A DNA stretch of 64,000 nucleotides from Butyricimonas paravirosa (GCF_032878955.1 NZ_CP043839.1:3162001-3226000), one strand, 5' to 3'; numbered from the stretch's first letter, positions 52,349 through 61,318 are shown. Notes: a model not told the origin generated them from the sequence alone. Numbers and translations are program-made.

Positions 52349-54232
52349 ATGAAAATAAATAAATTATTTAGAATTATAGGTTTTGCTTGTTTATTGCTAG
52401 TGTTGACTGTATCGGTGAGTGCCCAGAAGTATAAATCAGTGTTTAAAAACCTGACTTGGGAACAGGCGGCAGAGCTGGCGCAGAAAGAAGGAAAGATCGT
52501 GTTGGTGGACGCTATGCGAAAAGCTAGAACCCCGGAGGATCAGAAAAAACAAGATGCTACAGAGCGAAAATTGTTTTCTATTCCGGAAATTATGAATTTT
52601 TGTGATCAGCACGTGATTGCTATTCATATTGATATGGGGTCTGAGGCAGGTCAAGCATTTGCTCCTAAACTAATGATGAATATGTACCCGACCTATGGTT
52701 TCTTTATGCCTAATGGGGATATTCTTGGGGTGGTGAGTCCTTATCTTTTGGCTCAAAAACCGGAAAAGTTCGAGGAAGTTGGAAATAAGGCTTTGAAAGA
52801 CGCAGAGGTGAAAAGAAATAACAACCGTTCGATTCAATTTGAAGAGATTAGTTTGAAGGATGCAATGGCGAAAGCGAAAAAAGAGAATCGATTGATTTTT
52901 ATTGATGCTTATACGGATTATTGTCAACCTTGTATGTTAATGGTGAAAAATGTATTCTCGTTGAATAAGGTGGCTGATTTTTACAATCAGAATTTTATAA
53001 ACTTGAAAATGCATTTCGGAAAGGAGAAAGAACTTGCGGAAAAATATGGCACGAGTGGTTATCCGGCATTCCTGTTTATTAATGGTGACGGGAAATTGGT
53101 CTATATGGAGAGCGGATACACGGAAGAAGATGAGTTTATAGGTTATGGGAAAATGGCTTTAGAGAAGGCCAAAGGAATTGAATTTATCGAAGGGGACTGG
53201 AATCGGGCATTGGAGCAAGCGCGACAAGAGAATAAACTTATTTTCATGGATTGTTATACTTCTTGGTGCGGACCTTGTAAACAACTGGCGAAAACCGTGT
53301 TTACTGATCCGGATGCGGCCAACTTTTTCAACGAACATTTCGTGAACCTGAAAATGGATATGGAAAAAGGGGAAGGGATAAATTTGAAAGATCGTTTTGA
53401 AGTGAAAGCATATCCTACATTACTTTTTATTAACGGGCAGGGGGAAGTTGTACATTGCCTTGTTGGGGCGCCAGGATTGAAGGAATTGATGGAACAAGCT
53501 CAGCTCGCTTTTGATGGGAAAGGGTTAGCCTATGCGGATGATGAATACCAAAAGGGTAACCGGGAACCGGAATTGATTCAAGCATATCTTACTTATTTAG
53601 GAAATGCCTCCTTAGATAAAGAGGCAGAGAAAGTAAGTCTGGATTATTTTGCCACGTTAGACAAGAATAATTTAAAGGAGAGAAAGTATTGGGATATATT
53701 TGCCAAGTATGTGAATGATGTTGATTCAGATTTATTTCAATACGTGTATGAACATCGGGATGAATTTTATTCTATTTATGGAGAACAAGATGTAAAACGG
53801 AAAATTCAAAATGTGTGGGGTAGTGGTGCTAACCAGTTTGTGCATAAAGAAGGAGATCAGATGGTGTTGGACAAAAAAGGTTTTAAACGTTACGTAAAAC
53901 GCATGGAAAAAGCAAAAGTGGATGGCTGGGAGGATATTGCTTCCGGTGCGGAAATGATGAATGCGGAGAAGATTGGCGATTGGAAGACTTATATTGCTTT
54001 AGGTACAGAGCGTATCAAGCAAAATAAAGTTTCCGATCTGCTACTTTATAATTGGGGATTACGGGTAAATAAGCAATGTAAAGATAAGGAGTTAAGATTA
54101 TTGGCGGCTAAGTGGTTTGATGAGGCGGCAGCTAAAGCTGCTAAAAATGAGGCAGAAGGAAAAAGTAATATGATGTCTTACCGGACATATTTTGAAAAAC
54201 TGGCAAAAGATTTGAAGGCTGATGTGCAGTAA
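52349..54232 (+). CDS. Secreted protein with three thioredoxin-fold domains
   Basis: This 627-residue protein has a signal peptide (IIGFACLLLVLTVSVSAQ), then three thioredoxin-like domains and a helical tail. Domain 1 (about 30-150) keeps the fold (EGKIVLVDAMRKARTPED) but has lost the CxxC. Domain 2 (about 165-280) has CQPC at 192-195. Domain 3 (about 285-405) has CGPC at 307-310 in MDCYTSWCGPCKQLAK. The tail (about 410-627) is helical with Lys-rich repeats. It is expected in the periplasm, reducing or isomerising disulfides. The frame opens at 52316, but the ATG at 52349 gives the signal peptide. It is the first of three Trx-fold proteins in this operon. Confidence 0.87.
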   Translation: MKINKLFRIIGFACLLLVLTVSVSAQKYKSVFKNLTWEQAAELAQKEGKIVLVDAMRKARTPEDQKKQDATERKLFSIPEIMNFCDQHVIAIHIDMGSEAGQAFAPKLMMNMYPTYGFFMPNGDILGVVSPYLLAQKPEKFEEVGNKALKDAEVKRNNNRSIQFEEISLKDAMAKAKKENRLIFIDAYTDYCQPCMLMVKNVFSLNKVADFYNQNFINLKMHFGKEKELAEKYGTSGYPAFLFINGDGKLVYMESGYTEEDEFIGYGKMALEKAKGIEFIEGDWNRALEQARQENKLIFMDCYTSWCGPCKQLAKTVFTDPDAANFFNEHFVNLKMDMEKGEGINLKDRFEVKAYPTLLFINGQGEVVHCLVGAPGLKELMEQAQLAFDGKGLAYADDEYQKGNREPELIQAYLTYLGNASLDKEAEKVSLDYFATLDKNNLKERKYWDIFAKYVNDVDSDLFQYVYEHRDEFYSIYGEQDVKRKIQNVWGSGANQFVHKEGDQMVLDKKGFKRYVKRMEKAKVDGWEDIASGAEMMNAEKIGDWKTYIALGTERIKQNKVSDLLLYNWGLRVNKQCKDKELRLLAAKWFDEAAAKAAKNEAEGKSNMMSYRTYFEKLAKDLKADVQ

Positions 54233-54265
54233 ACGAAGGGATTTTAATGGACTAAAATGATATTT

Positions 54266-55444
54266 ATGAGAAAGATTTTAAGATTATTGTTATTCACTTG
54301 TATGATGGTTAGTACAAGTAGTGTTTTCGCCCAGAAAACGATCACAATCAAAGGGAAAGTGAAATTCCCTTATAACCGGTTCAACATGGAAATTATTGAA
54401 CGGCAAGGATTCGACAAGACAATTATCGATTCGTGCAAGGTAAAAGATGATGGGACATACGAATTCAAAATGAAGGTGGATAAACCGGGTGTTTACACGT
54501 TGGACTGTCAAAAGTGGCAATCTGTACAATTCTGGGCAGAGGACGAGGATTTGGAGATTAATTTCAGGGGAGAGGACACGGCTAAGATAAAAATAAAGAA
54601 CCCGCCTTACGTGTATATTAAAGGTGGACCGAACAATGAGTTAATGAATTTAATGAATTGGGATGGATACCGGGGGTATCAATTAATGATTGGTATTTCT
54701 CAAGGCGTGTATCGTATTCCAGGGATTGATGATCAGGCAAAACAAGAAGTTTCCGGTAAATTTTATGATATGTTGGGAAATGAATCGAGAGCGAGAGCTA
54801 AATTTTTAGCAGAAAATTATGCTGATCGGAATAGTGTGTTGGCAATATTACCGGCTTTGAGAGGAGAAGAAAACGAGGAATTAGTAAAACAGGTTCTATC
54901 TCGTCTGGAAAGTAAGAATCCGAATTATGCTCCCTTGTTGAAATACAAGGCAGAAATGGCTGAGGCGAAAGCTCAAAAAGAACGTTTGGCCGAGGGGAAA
55001 GTTGCCCCGGAATTTTCATTCCCTACCCCTGATGGAAAGAAAAAGTTAGGACCTCAGGATTTTAAAGGAAAGATTCTTGTACTTGATTTTTGGGCTTCTT
55101 GGTGCGGACCTTGCCGGGCTGAAATTCCTCACTTGAAGGAGGCTTATAAAGAGTATAGCAACAAGGGTGTGGCATTCTTTAGTGTTTCGATTGATAAAGA
55201 TGATGCTGCTTGGAGAAAAGCCATGAAGGAAGAGAATATGCCTTGGGCGCAAGCGCAGGCTCCGAAGGCTGGAAAAGACGTGATGAAACAATACCAGTTC
55301 TCGGGAATCCCTTATATTTTGGTTTTGGACAAGGAGGGGAAAATCGTGGCAAAGAATTTGCGGGGAAAGGCATTGACGGATAAGCTAGAGGAATTGCTTA
55401 GTGGTAAAAAGAAGAGCGTGGCGATGCCTGCGATGGGGATGTAG
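54266..55444 (+). CDS. TlpA-like thiol-disulfide oxidoreductase with N-terminal DUF4369-like domain
   Basis: This 392-residue secreted protein (signal ILRLLLFTCMMVSTSSVFAQ) has an N-terminal beta-rich DUF4369-like domain (about 25-110), a helical linker and a C-terminal TlpA/AhpC-type thioredoxin domain (about 245-375) with LVLDFWASWCGPCRAEIPHL (CGPC at 280-283) and the cis-Pro region QFSGIPYILVLDKEG. Such proteins reduce periplasmic disulfides. It ends with a Met-rich tail (VAMPAMGM). An in-frame ATG lies nine bases upstream (54257). Confidence 0.88.
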   Translation: MRKILRLLLFTCMMVSTSSVFAQKTITIKGKVKFPYNRFNMEIIERQGFDKTIIDSCKVKDDGTYEFKMKVDKPGVYTLDCQKWQSVQFWAEDEDLEINFRGEDTAKIKIKNPPYVYIKGGPNNELMNLMNWDGYRGYQLMIGISQGVYRIPGIDDQAKQEVSGKFYDMLGNESRARAKFLAENYADRNSVLAILPALRGEENEELVKQVLSRLESKNPNYAPLLKYKAEMAEAKAQKERLAEGKVAPEFSFPTPDGKKKLGPQDFKGKILVLDFWASWCGPCRAEIPHLKEAYKEYSNKGVAFFSVSIDKDDAAWRKAMKEENMPWAQAQAPKAGKDVMKQYQFSGIPYILVLDKEGKIVAKNLRGKALTDKLEELLSGKKKSVAMPAMGM

Positions 55445-55557
55445 TAAAAAAGGGGCAGGGGGATGGCGTGTAAGGTCGGGAGTAAATGCTTCTTCTTATC
55501 ACACAGTTCTTTGCATGCATCTCCCTACTTCTTTTAGAATATATAATGGTAAAGGAA

Positions 55558-56052
55558 ATGAGAATATTACTTTGTTTTGTATTGATGTGTTGCATGTCCG
55601 GATTGGTTTCGGCACAAATGACTGCAGCGAAGAAAATACCGCCTGCTATCGAGAAAAAGATCGTGTTGAAAGCATCTGCTCAAAAAGTGTGGGATTACAT
55701 CTCGGAACCGGCAAGTTACAAGAAGTTTTCGGGCGTGAAGGAATTTACTTGCGAGGAGAAGGCTTTGAATGCTAAAATCGAGTTGACCGGGAAAGATGGC
55801 AAAAAAAGGAGTCAATATATCAGCGTGATTGATTATGATATCTTCAAGATTTGTTATTTTGTTACCCGATCGGATTACGCGGGCGATAAACAGTGGGTTT
55901 ATGCTTTTGAAGTTCATCCCAAAGGAGACAAAAAATGTGAGGTCGTGTTGTCTGTTTACAATGGGTTTGACGAACTTTCGCCAGAATTCAAGAAAGGAAT
56001 GACCGAAGAGTTCGACACTATTATTGCCAGTTTGCAGAAAAAATTTAAATAG
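55558..56052 (+). CDS. Secreted SRPBCC-family (START/Bet v 1-like) protein
   Basis: This 164-residue protein has a signal peptide (MRILLCFVLMCCMSGLVSAQ) and an SRPBCC fold: the opening IEKKIVLKASAQKVWDYISE, a central sheet (KRSQYISVIDYDIFKICYFV) and the long C-terminal helix (FKKGMTEEFDTIIASLQKKF). These folds bind hydrophobic ligands. A secreted SRPBCC protein inside a SusCD-thioredoxin operon is unusual, and its role here is unknown. In-frame ATGs at 55486 and 55546 would lengthen the N terminus; 55558 fits the signal peptide best. Confidence 0.75.
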   Translation: MRILLCFVLMCCMSGLVSAQMTAAKKIPPAIEKKIVLKASAQKVWDYISEPASYKKFSGVKEFTCEEKALNAKIELTGKDGKKRSQYISVIDYDIFKICYFVTRSDYAGDKQWVYAFEVHPKGDKKCEVVLSVYNGFDELSPEFKKGMTEEFDTIIASLQKKFK

Positions 56053-56089
56053 TGATATTACGAGAGGATGTTCAATTAAAGTTTATGTA

Positions 56090-57313
56090 ATGAAGAAATT
56101 ATTTGTATTAATCGTTTTGATGGCCGGGATTGTTTGGGGCGCAGAGGCTCAAAGCAAGGGGATTACTTTCGAACAGACGAAAGAATGGAAGAAAGTTTTG
56201 AAAAAGGCTAAGAAAGAGAAGAAGTTGATATTTATCGATTGTTACACTTCTTGGTGCGGGCCTTGTAAGATGTTATCCTCACAGGTGTTTACCCGTGAGG
56301 ACGTGGGGAATCAGTTTAATGCGGATTTCGTGAACGTGAAGTATGATATGGAAAAGGATGCGGATGGCGTGATGTTGAAAGATAAATTTGAAGTGAAGGC
56401 TTTCCCAACTTTGGTTTTCGTGGACCCGAATACGCAGCAGGTGGTTCATAAGATGGTTGGGGCCGGTTCCGCCGAATGGTTAATGGAAGGTGGAAAGATG
56501 GCAAAAGATCCACAAAACAATTTGAGTGGATTGACGAAGCGATACGAGGCTGGGGAGCGGAGTACGGATCTGTTAAGTCGTTATTTGAATGCTCTATCCT
56601 CTGCTTATATGCAGGAAAAACAAGGGGCTGTTGCCGCTGAATATTTGAACGCCTTGTCGGATGACGAGATTGTAACCAAGGATAATTGGGAGTTGATCAA
56701 AAAGAACGTGAGCGATCCGTTATCAAAGCCTATACGTCAAGTGATTGAAAATATCGGGCGTTTCTATGAAGTAGCCGGTAAAGAAGTGGTAGATTATAAA
56801 TTGGAAAATTCGATTAAGGGAGCCGTGGCTGAAATCACGTATTGGCGTCCGGGAAACGGGGAGTTTAACGAGGCTAGAAATGCCGAGTTGATTAAATTAC
56901 TTCAGTCTTTGGATTATGCTTTTATCCCGGGAGCTTTGGCTAGTTTATACACCGCCGAGTATGTTCGGAAAGGTGATTATAAAGGAATGTTGAATAGTAT
57001 GCGTGAGGCATTCAAGTACAACGTGTTCAGGAATGGTGAAGAGCAAATGTATTTCCAAAATAATATTGAGGCGTTAACCGGTTGTGATGACAAGACTCTC
57101 GTGCAGGAGGGAATCGATTGGATCGATGCCAGATGTGCCCAGACAAAAGATTATTTTGCCAAAGCTAATTTGATGAATTCTAAAGCTCGCTTGTTAACCA
57201 AAAACGGGGATACGCTTGGAGCGGATAAGGCGAAAATGGAAGAAGAGAAATATAATGCAGAGGGAGAGAAAAGAAGTGGGGGAAAAGCAGTTAGAGCTAT
57301 TCGAATGAATTAA
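56090..57313 (+). CDS. Secreted thioredoxin-fold protein with helical C-terminal region
   Basis: This 407-residue protein has a signal peptide (MKKLFVLIVLMAGIVWGAEA), a thioredoxin domain (about 25-145) with CGPC at 56-59 in IDCYTSWCGPCKMLSSQVFT and the cis-Pro region EVKAFPTLVFVD, then a helical tail. The active site and cis-Pro segments closely match domain 3 of the 627-residue protein upstream, so the two arose from a shared ancestor. The start at 56090 was preferred over the open frame at 56024, which runs inside the SRPBCC gene. Confidence 0.87.
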   Translation: MKKLFVLIVLMAGIVWGAEAQSKGITFEQTKEWKKVLKKAKKEKKLIFIDCYTSWCGPCKMLSSQVFTREDVGNQFNADFVNVKYDMEKDADGVMLKDKFEVKAFPTLVFVDPNTQQVVHKMVGAGSAEWLMEGGKMAKDPQNNLSGLTKRYEAGERSTDLLSRYLNALSSAYMQEKQGAVAAEYLNALSDDEIVTKDNWELIKKNVSDPLSKPIRQVIENIGRFYEVAGKEVVDYKLENSIKGAVAEITYWRPGNGEFNEARNAELIKLLQSLDYAFIPGALASLYTAEYVRKGDYKGMLNSMREAFKYNVFRNGEEQMYFQNNIEALTGCDDKTLVQEGIDWIDARCAQTKDYFAKANLMNSKARLLTKNGDTLGADKAKMEEEKYNAEGEKRSGGKAVRAIRMN

Positions 57314-57334
57314 TAATGTTTTCTTTGTGTGATG

Positions 57335-57367
57335 AAGGCCGCCCGAGCGTGGGCGGCCTTTTTTTAT
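57335..57367 (+). terminator. Rho-independent terminator closing the locus 2 operon
   Basis: AAGGCCGCCC (57335-57344) pairs with GGGCGGCCTT (57351-57360) around GAGCGT, followed by a run of T. The 3' end of cstA lies just beyond, so it may also serve the converging transcript. Confidence 0.92.
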
Positions 57368-58797
57368 TTATTCCTAGTAATTTTCGTGAAAAACAGAACG
57401 AAAAGACCGATTCCCACGATCGCTCCTATCGGGTAACTGATAGAAGGGGAAAGATACAAACCACCCACTTTATAAGGGGCTATCAGGAAATAGGTCGTAC
57501 ATACGATACTTAAAAACGTGGCAGGGATAGACATCATCCAATGAGCTTTTCCTTTTTTAGCCAAATAGGTGGCTGCGGTCCATAGCGTGATGGTGGCTAA
57601 CACTTGGTTCCCGATACCCACGTATTTCCATATCGTGGAGAAATCCACGTTACAAAGTAAATAGGCGATGATGAATATCGGGATAGAAACGATAAGACGA
57701 TTCTTGATCGGTTTCTGGTTGAATTTTAAAGCGTCAGCAATGATCAATCGCATACTACGGAATGCCGTGTCTCCGGATGTAATCGGGCAAACAACAACCC
57801 CGATAATAGCGATAATCGCGCCAAAACGTCCTAACCACGAATTGCAGATTGCATCCACGATAATAGCGGGTGTTTTTCCTGCCGTGGCAGCGGCATTCAG
57901 GCCTTCCGCACCCCCAAAGTATGCCATGGCAGCGGTAGCCCAGATCATGGCCACGATTCCTTCTGAAATCATGGCTCCGTAAAAGATAGGGCGTCCGTAT
58001 TTTTCATCTGTCATACAACGTGCCATCATGGGGGATTGCGTGGCATGGAACCCGGAAATGGCACCGCAGGAGATCACGATAAATAACATCGGGAAAAGAA
58101 TATTGTTTGTCGGGTCTGCGTGCATATTTTTCATCGTGTCGAAGGTTAATTCTTCAAGATAAAGTTTCCCGGAAAATCCCCCGTAAAGTAGATAACTGCC
58201 CACGGCCACGGCCATGAATATTAAGGCCAATCCCATGAACGGGTAGATTTTACCGATAATTTTATCAATGGGAAGTAACGTGGCTAGAATATAGTAGGCA
58301 AAGATAACATATAACCAGGGTGTCATACTCATGTTTGTCAGGTTACCGAGTAAATCTGCCGGTCCGTTCACGAAAGAGACTCCCACGGCCAGTAATAAAA
58401 ATCCCGTGAAAAACGTCATGAATTTACGCACATTGTTCCCGAGGTATTTCCCGACAATATCAGGTAGACTTGTTCCGTCGTGGCGGATAGAAAGCATACC
58501 GGAAAAATAATCGTGAGTCGCTCCCATGAAAATACAGCCGATCACGATCCATACGTAAGCCATCGGACCGTAAGCCGCTCCTAGTATAGCTCCGAAAATA
58601 GGTCCTAGGCCAGCGATGTTTAAAAACTGGATAACGAAAATACGCCAAGGTTTAAGCTCGTGGTAATCCACCCCGTCTGCCAGGCGTTTCACCGGAGTCG
58701 CAATTGTGGATGAGGCTCCGAAAAATCGTTCAACAAATTTACCGTAGGTAAAATAAGCGACGATTAATAGACCGATAGAGATAATAAATGTTAGCAT
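57364..58797 (-). CDS. cstA: Carbon starvation protein CstA-family transporter
   Basis: This 477-residue protein has about 12 hydrophobic segments and CstA blocks near the N terminus (LNIAGLGPIFGAILGAAYGP, GIFMGATHDYFSGM-like IGCIFMGATHDYFSGML) and middle (ISCGAISGFHATQSPMMARC). It is shorter than the 700-residue E. coli CstA, as are most Bacteroidota members. E. coli CstA and BtsT take up pyruvate or peptides during starvation; substrate here is not known. It converges on the locus 2 operon and has its own -7 box 25 bp before the start codon, with a separate small transcript upstream. Confidence 0.9.
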   Translation of the reverse strand: MLTFIISIGLLIVAYFTYGKFVERFFGASSTIATPVKRLADGVDYHELKPWRIFVIQFLNIAGLGPIFGAILGAAYGPMAYVWIVIGCIFMGATHDYFSGMLSIRHDGTSLPDIVGKYLGNNVRKFMTFFTGFLLLAVGVSFVNGPADLLGNLTNMSMTPWLYVIFAYYILATLLPIDKIIGKIYPFMGLALIFMAVAVGSYLLYGGFSGKLYLEELTFDTMKNMHADPTNNILFPMLFIVISCGAISGFHATQSPMMARCMTDEKYGRPIFYGAMISEGIVAMIWATAAMAYFGGAEGLNAAATAGKTPAIIVDAICNSWLGRFGAIIAIIGVVVCPITSGDTAFRSMRLIIADALKFNQKPIKNRLIVSIPIFIIAYLLCNVDFSTIWKYVGIGNQVLATITLWTAATYLAKKGKAHWMMSIPATFLSIVCTTYFLIAPYKVGGLYLSPSISYPIGAIVGIGLFVLFFTKITRNK

Positions 58798-58821
58798 TTG
58801 CTTGGAATTTTTGCATGATCA

Positions 58822-58829
58822 CAAAGTTA
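58822..58829 (-). promoter_or_regulatory. Bacteroidota -7 box for cstA
   Basis: The minus strand reads TAACTTTG, an exact TAnnTTTG match 24 bp before the start codon, implying a very short leader. Confidence 0.6.
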
Positions 58830-58859
58830 TAAAAAATGTAGTATATTATAATTCCTGAA

Positions 58860-59097
58860 AATGAAAAAAGAAATGGCGATCAGTCAGGCTGTGTGTAGGT
58901 GTTGAGGTTGCTCTGGAGCTGATCGCCCGGCCAGGGACACGATATTGGTATAATCCGTTTTACAGGAAAAATAGGAACAGATTCCCTGTCTGACATTCCG
59001 GATTATTTCTGGATGTGGAATTGGATGTGGCCGTAGATGATATAACAAATCATTGTTATGTAAATTAATGTGTTTTTCATTAGACGTTTGTTTGTAA
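58860..59097 (-). ncRNA. Candidate small structured transcript upstream of cstA
   Basis: On the minus strand a -7 box (59098-59105) is followed by a 25-codon ORF, a nested hairpin and a terminator-like hairpin. The nested hairpin pairs TAATCCG (58951-58957) with CGGATTA (58999-59005) outside and ACAGG (58962-58966) with CCTGT (58985-58989) inside. The last hairpin pairs GGCGATCAG (58875-58883) with CTGATCGCC (58919-58927) and runs into ATTTCTTTTTTC on the minus strand. This suggests a discrete RNA of about 230 nt. The rest of the gap, 59106-59521, is AT-rich with no other feature seen. Confidence 0.45.
59003..59080 (-). CDS. Possible 25-residue hydrophobic peptide upstream of cstA
   Basis: An ATG at 59080 (minus) opens 25 codons ending in TAA: MKNTLIYITMICYIIYGHIQ then FHIQK. 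Seven residues are Ile. It starts about 18 bp after a TATAnn-type -7 box and its stop codon lies at the base of the nested hairpin. It could be a small membrane peptide, a leader peptide or chance. Confidence 0.3.
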   Translation of the reverse strand: MKNTLIYITMICYIIYGHIQFHIQK

Positions 59098-59105
59098 CAA
59101 AATTA
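59098..59105 (-). promoter_or_regulatory. Bacteroidota -7 box for the small transcript upstream of cstA
   Basis: The minus strand reads TAATTTTG, an exact TAnnTTTG match. No TTTG was seen at the -33 position. Confidence 0.4.
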
Positions 59106-59545
59106 GATAGAGGATTGTGAATTCAGATAGAAATTCGGGTTGATTTTTATCTGTAACGTTTCTAAATAGATATGGTCGGGATGTTTTTGTATCTAATTTT
59201 GAAAATATTGAATTCTATGGGTTTGCGTTAATTCAATTTTTGAAACAAAATGCGATGAGAGCTTTGTTAAGTGAAAAAACATCTTGTTTTTGTAAAATTA
59301 CTTTGAAGGTTATTTTGTATAAAATCATTTTTTTTATTTCTAGGGAGAGAAAATGTATTTGCATTTATTTAGAAAAAAATATATCTTAGTCGGGGCAATA
59401 AGAAAACATTTCTATACGTTTTCGTCCGAAATGTCTATCCAGAGAGGAGTGTATACTAATCGGCAAAAATCCTGAACGTTTTTTGATAACATGGTGGAGA
59501 TTTGATTGCTTTACGATTATAATGATGATTAAAGAGCGACATGAA

Positions 59546-60508
59546 ATGAAACAGGAAGTTTTACATGATAATTTATTGAAAGCAATCCGGGAGAAACTCC
59601 CTTATGAAGAAAATCTAGCAAGTGTATTGGGGAATTTGTTGTGTATCGGTAAAGAGGCTATTTATCGACGTTTGCGAGGGGATGTCCCGTTTACCTTGTT
59701 GGAGACAGCCCAAATTTCTAAAGAGATGAATATCTCGATTGACGGAATATTGGAGTCGGTTTCGCCTAAAAGTCGGCCTTTCCAGTTGAAATTGACAGAA
59801 TTTATCAATCCGTTGGAAATAGATCTTGACATGATGGATAATTTTGTAGATGTTTTCCGTTCGATAGAACCGAACACGTATTCGGAGGCAGCTTCGTCTA
59901 CCAATATTCTCCCACAGGCACTCTATTTAAAATATAAATACCTAACCCGGTTTTATTTGTTCAAGTGGAAAGCACAACATGATGGTCTGGATTCCGTGCA
60001 GCCGTTACATGAGATTGTTATTCCGGAGCGTATGGTACAGATTCAAAGAAATTTTATCACGGAAACCCAGAGGGTAAAAGATTCCTGTTTTATCTTTGAT
60101 AACATGATCTTCATGTATTTAATCAATGACATTAAATATTTTTCGAGCGTGAACTTGATTTCTGATAATGATGTGCATGAGCTAAAAGAGGAATTGTATC
60201 GTCTTTTGGATTACACGGAACGGCTTGCAGCCCGGGGAAAATTTGATAATGGGCACAGGATAAATTTCTACATATCCAATATTAATTTTGACACGACCTA
60301 CTCGTATATTTTAACTCAGAAATGTAAACTTTCATTGATCAAAGCTTTTACCCTGAATTCCGTGGCCTCTTTAGATGACAAGACGTTTGATAGCGTGAAG
60401 AATTGGATTTCGTCGTTGAAACGTTTTTCTACTTTAATATCGGAAAGTGGTGATTTGCAGCGTATTCATTTCTTTCGAAAACAACGAGAATTGGTTTCGA
60501 CGTTATAA
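59546..60508 (+). CDS. Helix-turn-helix regulator, Bacteroidota-type, function unknown
   Basis: This 320-residue protein has an N-terminal XRE-like helix-turn-helix (about 5-65: LASVLGNLLCIGKEAIYRRL and the recognition region DVPFTLLETAQISKEMNISI). The rest (about 75-320) is a helix-rich region without a recognised motif (YLKYKYLTRFYLFKWKAQHD; HRINFYISNINFDTTYSYIL). The layout fits a transcription factor with a ligand- or partner-binding domain. ATGs at 59483, 59522 and 59525 are also in frame. Its long AT-rich upstream region and lone position do not reveal its target. Confidence 0.7.
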   Translation: MKQEVLHDNLLKAIREKLPYEENLASVLGNLLCIGKEAIYRRLRGDVPFTLLETAQISKEMNISIDGILESVSPKSRPFQLKLTEFINPLEIDLDMMDNFVDVFRSIEPNTYSEAASSTNILPQALYLKYKYLTRFYLFKWKAQHDGLDSVQPLHEIVIPERMVQIQRNFITETQRVKDSCFIFDNMIFMYLINDIKYFSSVNLISDNDVHELKEELYRLLDYTERLAARGKFDNGHRINFYISNINFDTTYSYILTQKCKLSLIKAFTLNSVASLDDKTFDSVKNWISSLKRFSTLISESGDLQRIHFFRKQRELVSTL

Positions 60509-60527
60509 ATTATTGGGAAATAATTCA

Positions 60528-60535
60528 TAACTTTG
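60528..60535 (+). promoter_or_regulatory. Bacteroidota -7 box for the metallo-hydrolase gene
   Basis: TAACTTTG matches TAnnTTTG. An AGATCG/CGATCT hairpin (60541-60546, 60559-60564) follows in the leader. Confidence 0.5.
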
Positions 60536-60595
60536 GGTGTAGATCGGAAGTAAGTTTACGATCTGGTGATTGTTACCATTAAAATTGAAGTTATC

Positions 60596-61318
60596 ATGAA
60601 AACGACAGTAGTGATATTATTGATTACGCTAGGTATGTTAACTAAGACTGGAAAGTTCGAGACGGATTTTTTCAAAACGAAAGACGGGAAGGAGTTGAGA
60701 ATTACTTTTATCAAGCATGGTAGCTTGATGTTTGAGTACGATGGTAAGATCATGTATGTTGATCCGGTTTCTGATTATGCTGATTATAGTAAATTACCTA
60801 AAGCAGATGTTATCTTGATTACCCACGAACATGGCGATCATTTGGATTCGAAAGCCATTTCGGCGGTAGAGAAAGAAGGGACGCTCCTGATCACGAATGC
60901 CTCTTCCCGGGAGAAATTGGGCAAAGGGCAAATCATGAAAAACGGGGATAGCCTCAAACCTGATTCTTGGTTTGAATTGGATGCGGTTCCGGCCTATAAC
61001 ACGACTCCGGGAAGGGAAATTTATCACCCGAAAGACCGGGATAACGGATATGTATTGACGTTCGGGGGAACAAAAGTATATGTGGCAGGAGATACTGAAG
61101 ATATTCCGGAAATGCAAAATTTGAAAGATATTGATATTGCCTTTTTACCCGTGAATCAGCCTTACACGATGACCCTTCTCCAAGCGGATCGTGCGGCACG
61201 AGTGATAAAACCTAAAGTCCTTTACCCTTATCATTACGGGGAGACGAACGTGGAAGAATTGAAATCTTCTTTGAAAGATATTCCGGGAATTGAGGTACGA
61301 ATCCGGCAACTGCAATGA
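60596..61318 (+). CDS. Secreted metallo-beta-lactamase-fold hydrolase (UlaG-like)
   Basis: This 240-residue protein has a signal-like N terminus (MKTTVVILLITLGML) and the MBL fold: ITHEHGDHLD (about residue 80) is the HxHxDH motif, and GDTEDIPEM (about 165) and the final YPYHYGETN supply other metal ligands. The family includes lactonases and phosphoesterases; UlaG-like members hydrolyse L-ascorbate-6-phosphate, but the location and substrate here are not known. The frame opens at 60566; the ATG at 60596 is preferred. Its 3' end converges with the acylase gene across a 7-bp palindrome (61331-61337, 61350-61356). Confidence 0.85.
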   Translation: MKTTVVILLITLGMLTKTGKFETDFFKTKDGKELRITFIKHGSLMFEYDGKIMYVDPVSDYADYSKLPKADVILITHEHGDHLDSKAISAVEKEGTLLITNASSREKLGKGQIMKNGDSLKPDSWFELDAVPAYNTTPGREIYHPKDRDNGYVLTFGGTKVYVAGDTEDIPEMQNLKDIDIAFLPVNQPYTMTLLQADRAARVIKPKVLYPYHYGETNVEELKSSLKDIPGIEVRIRQLQ

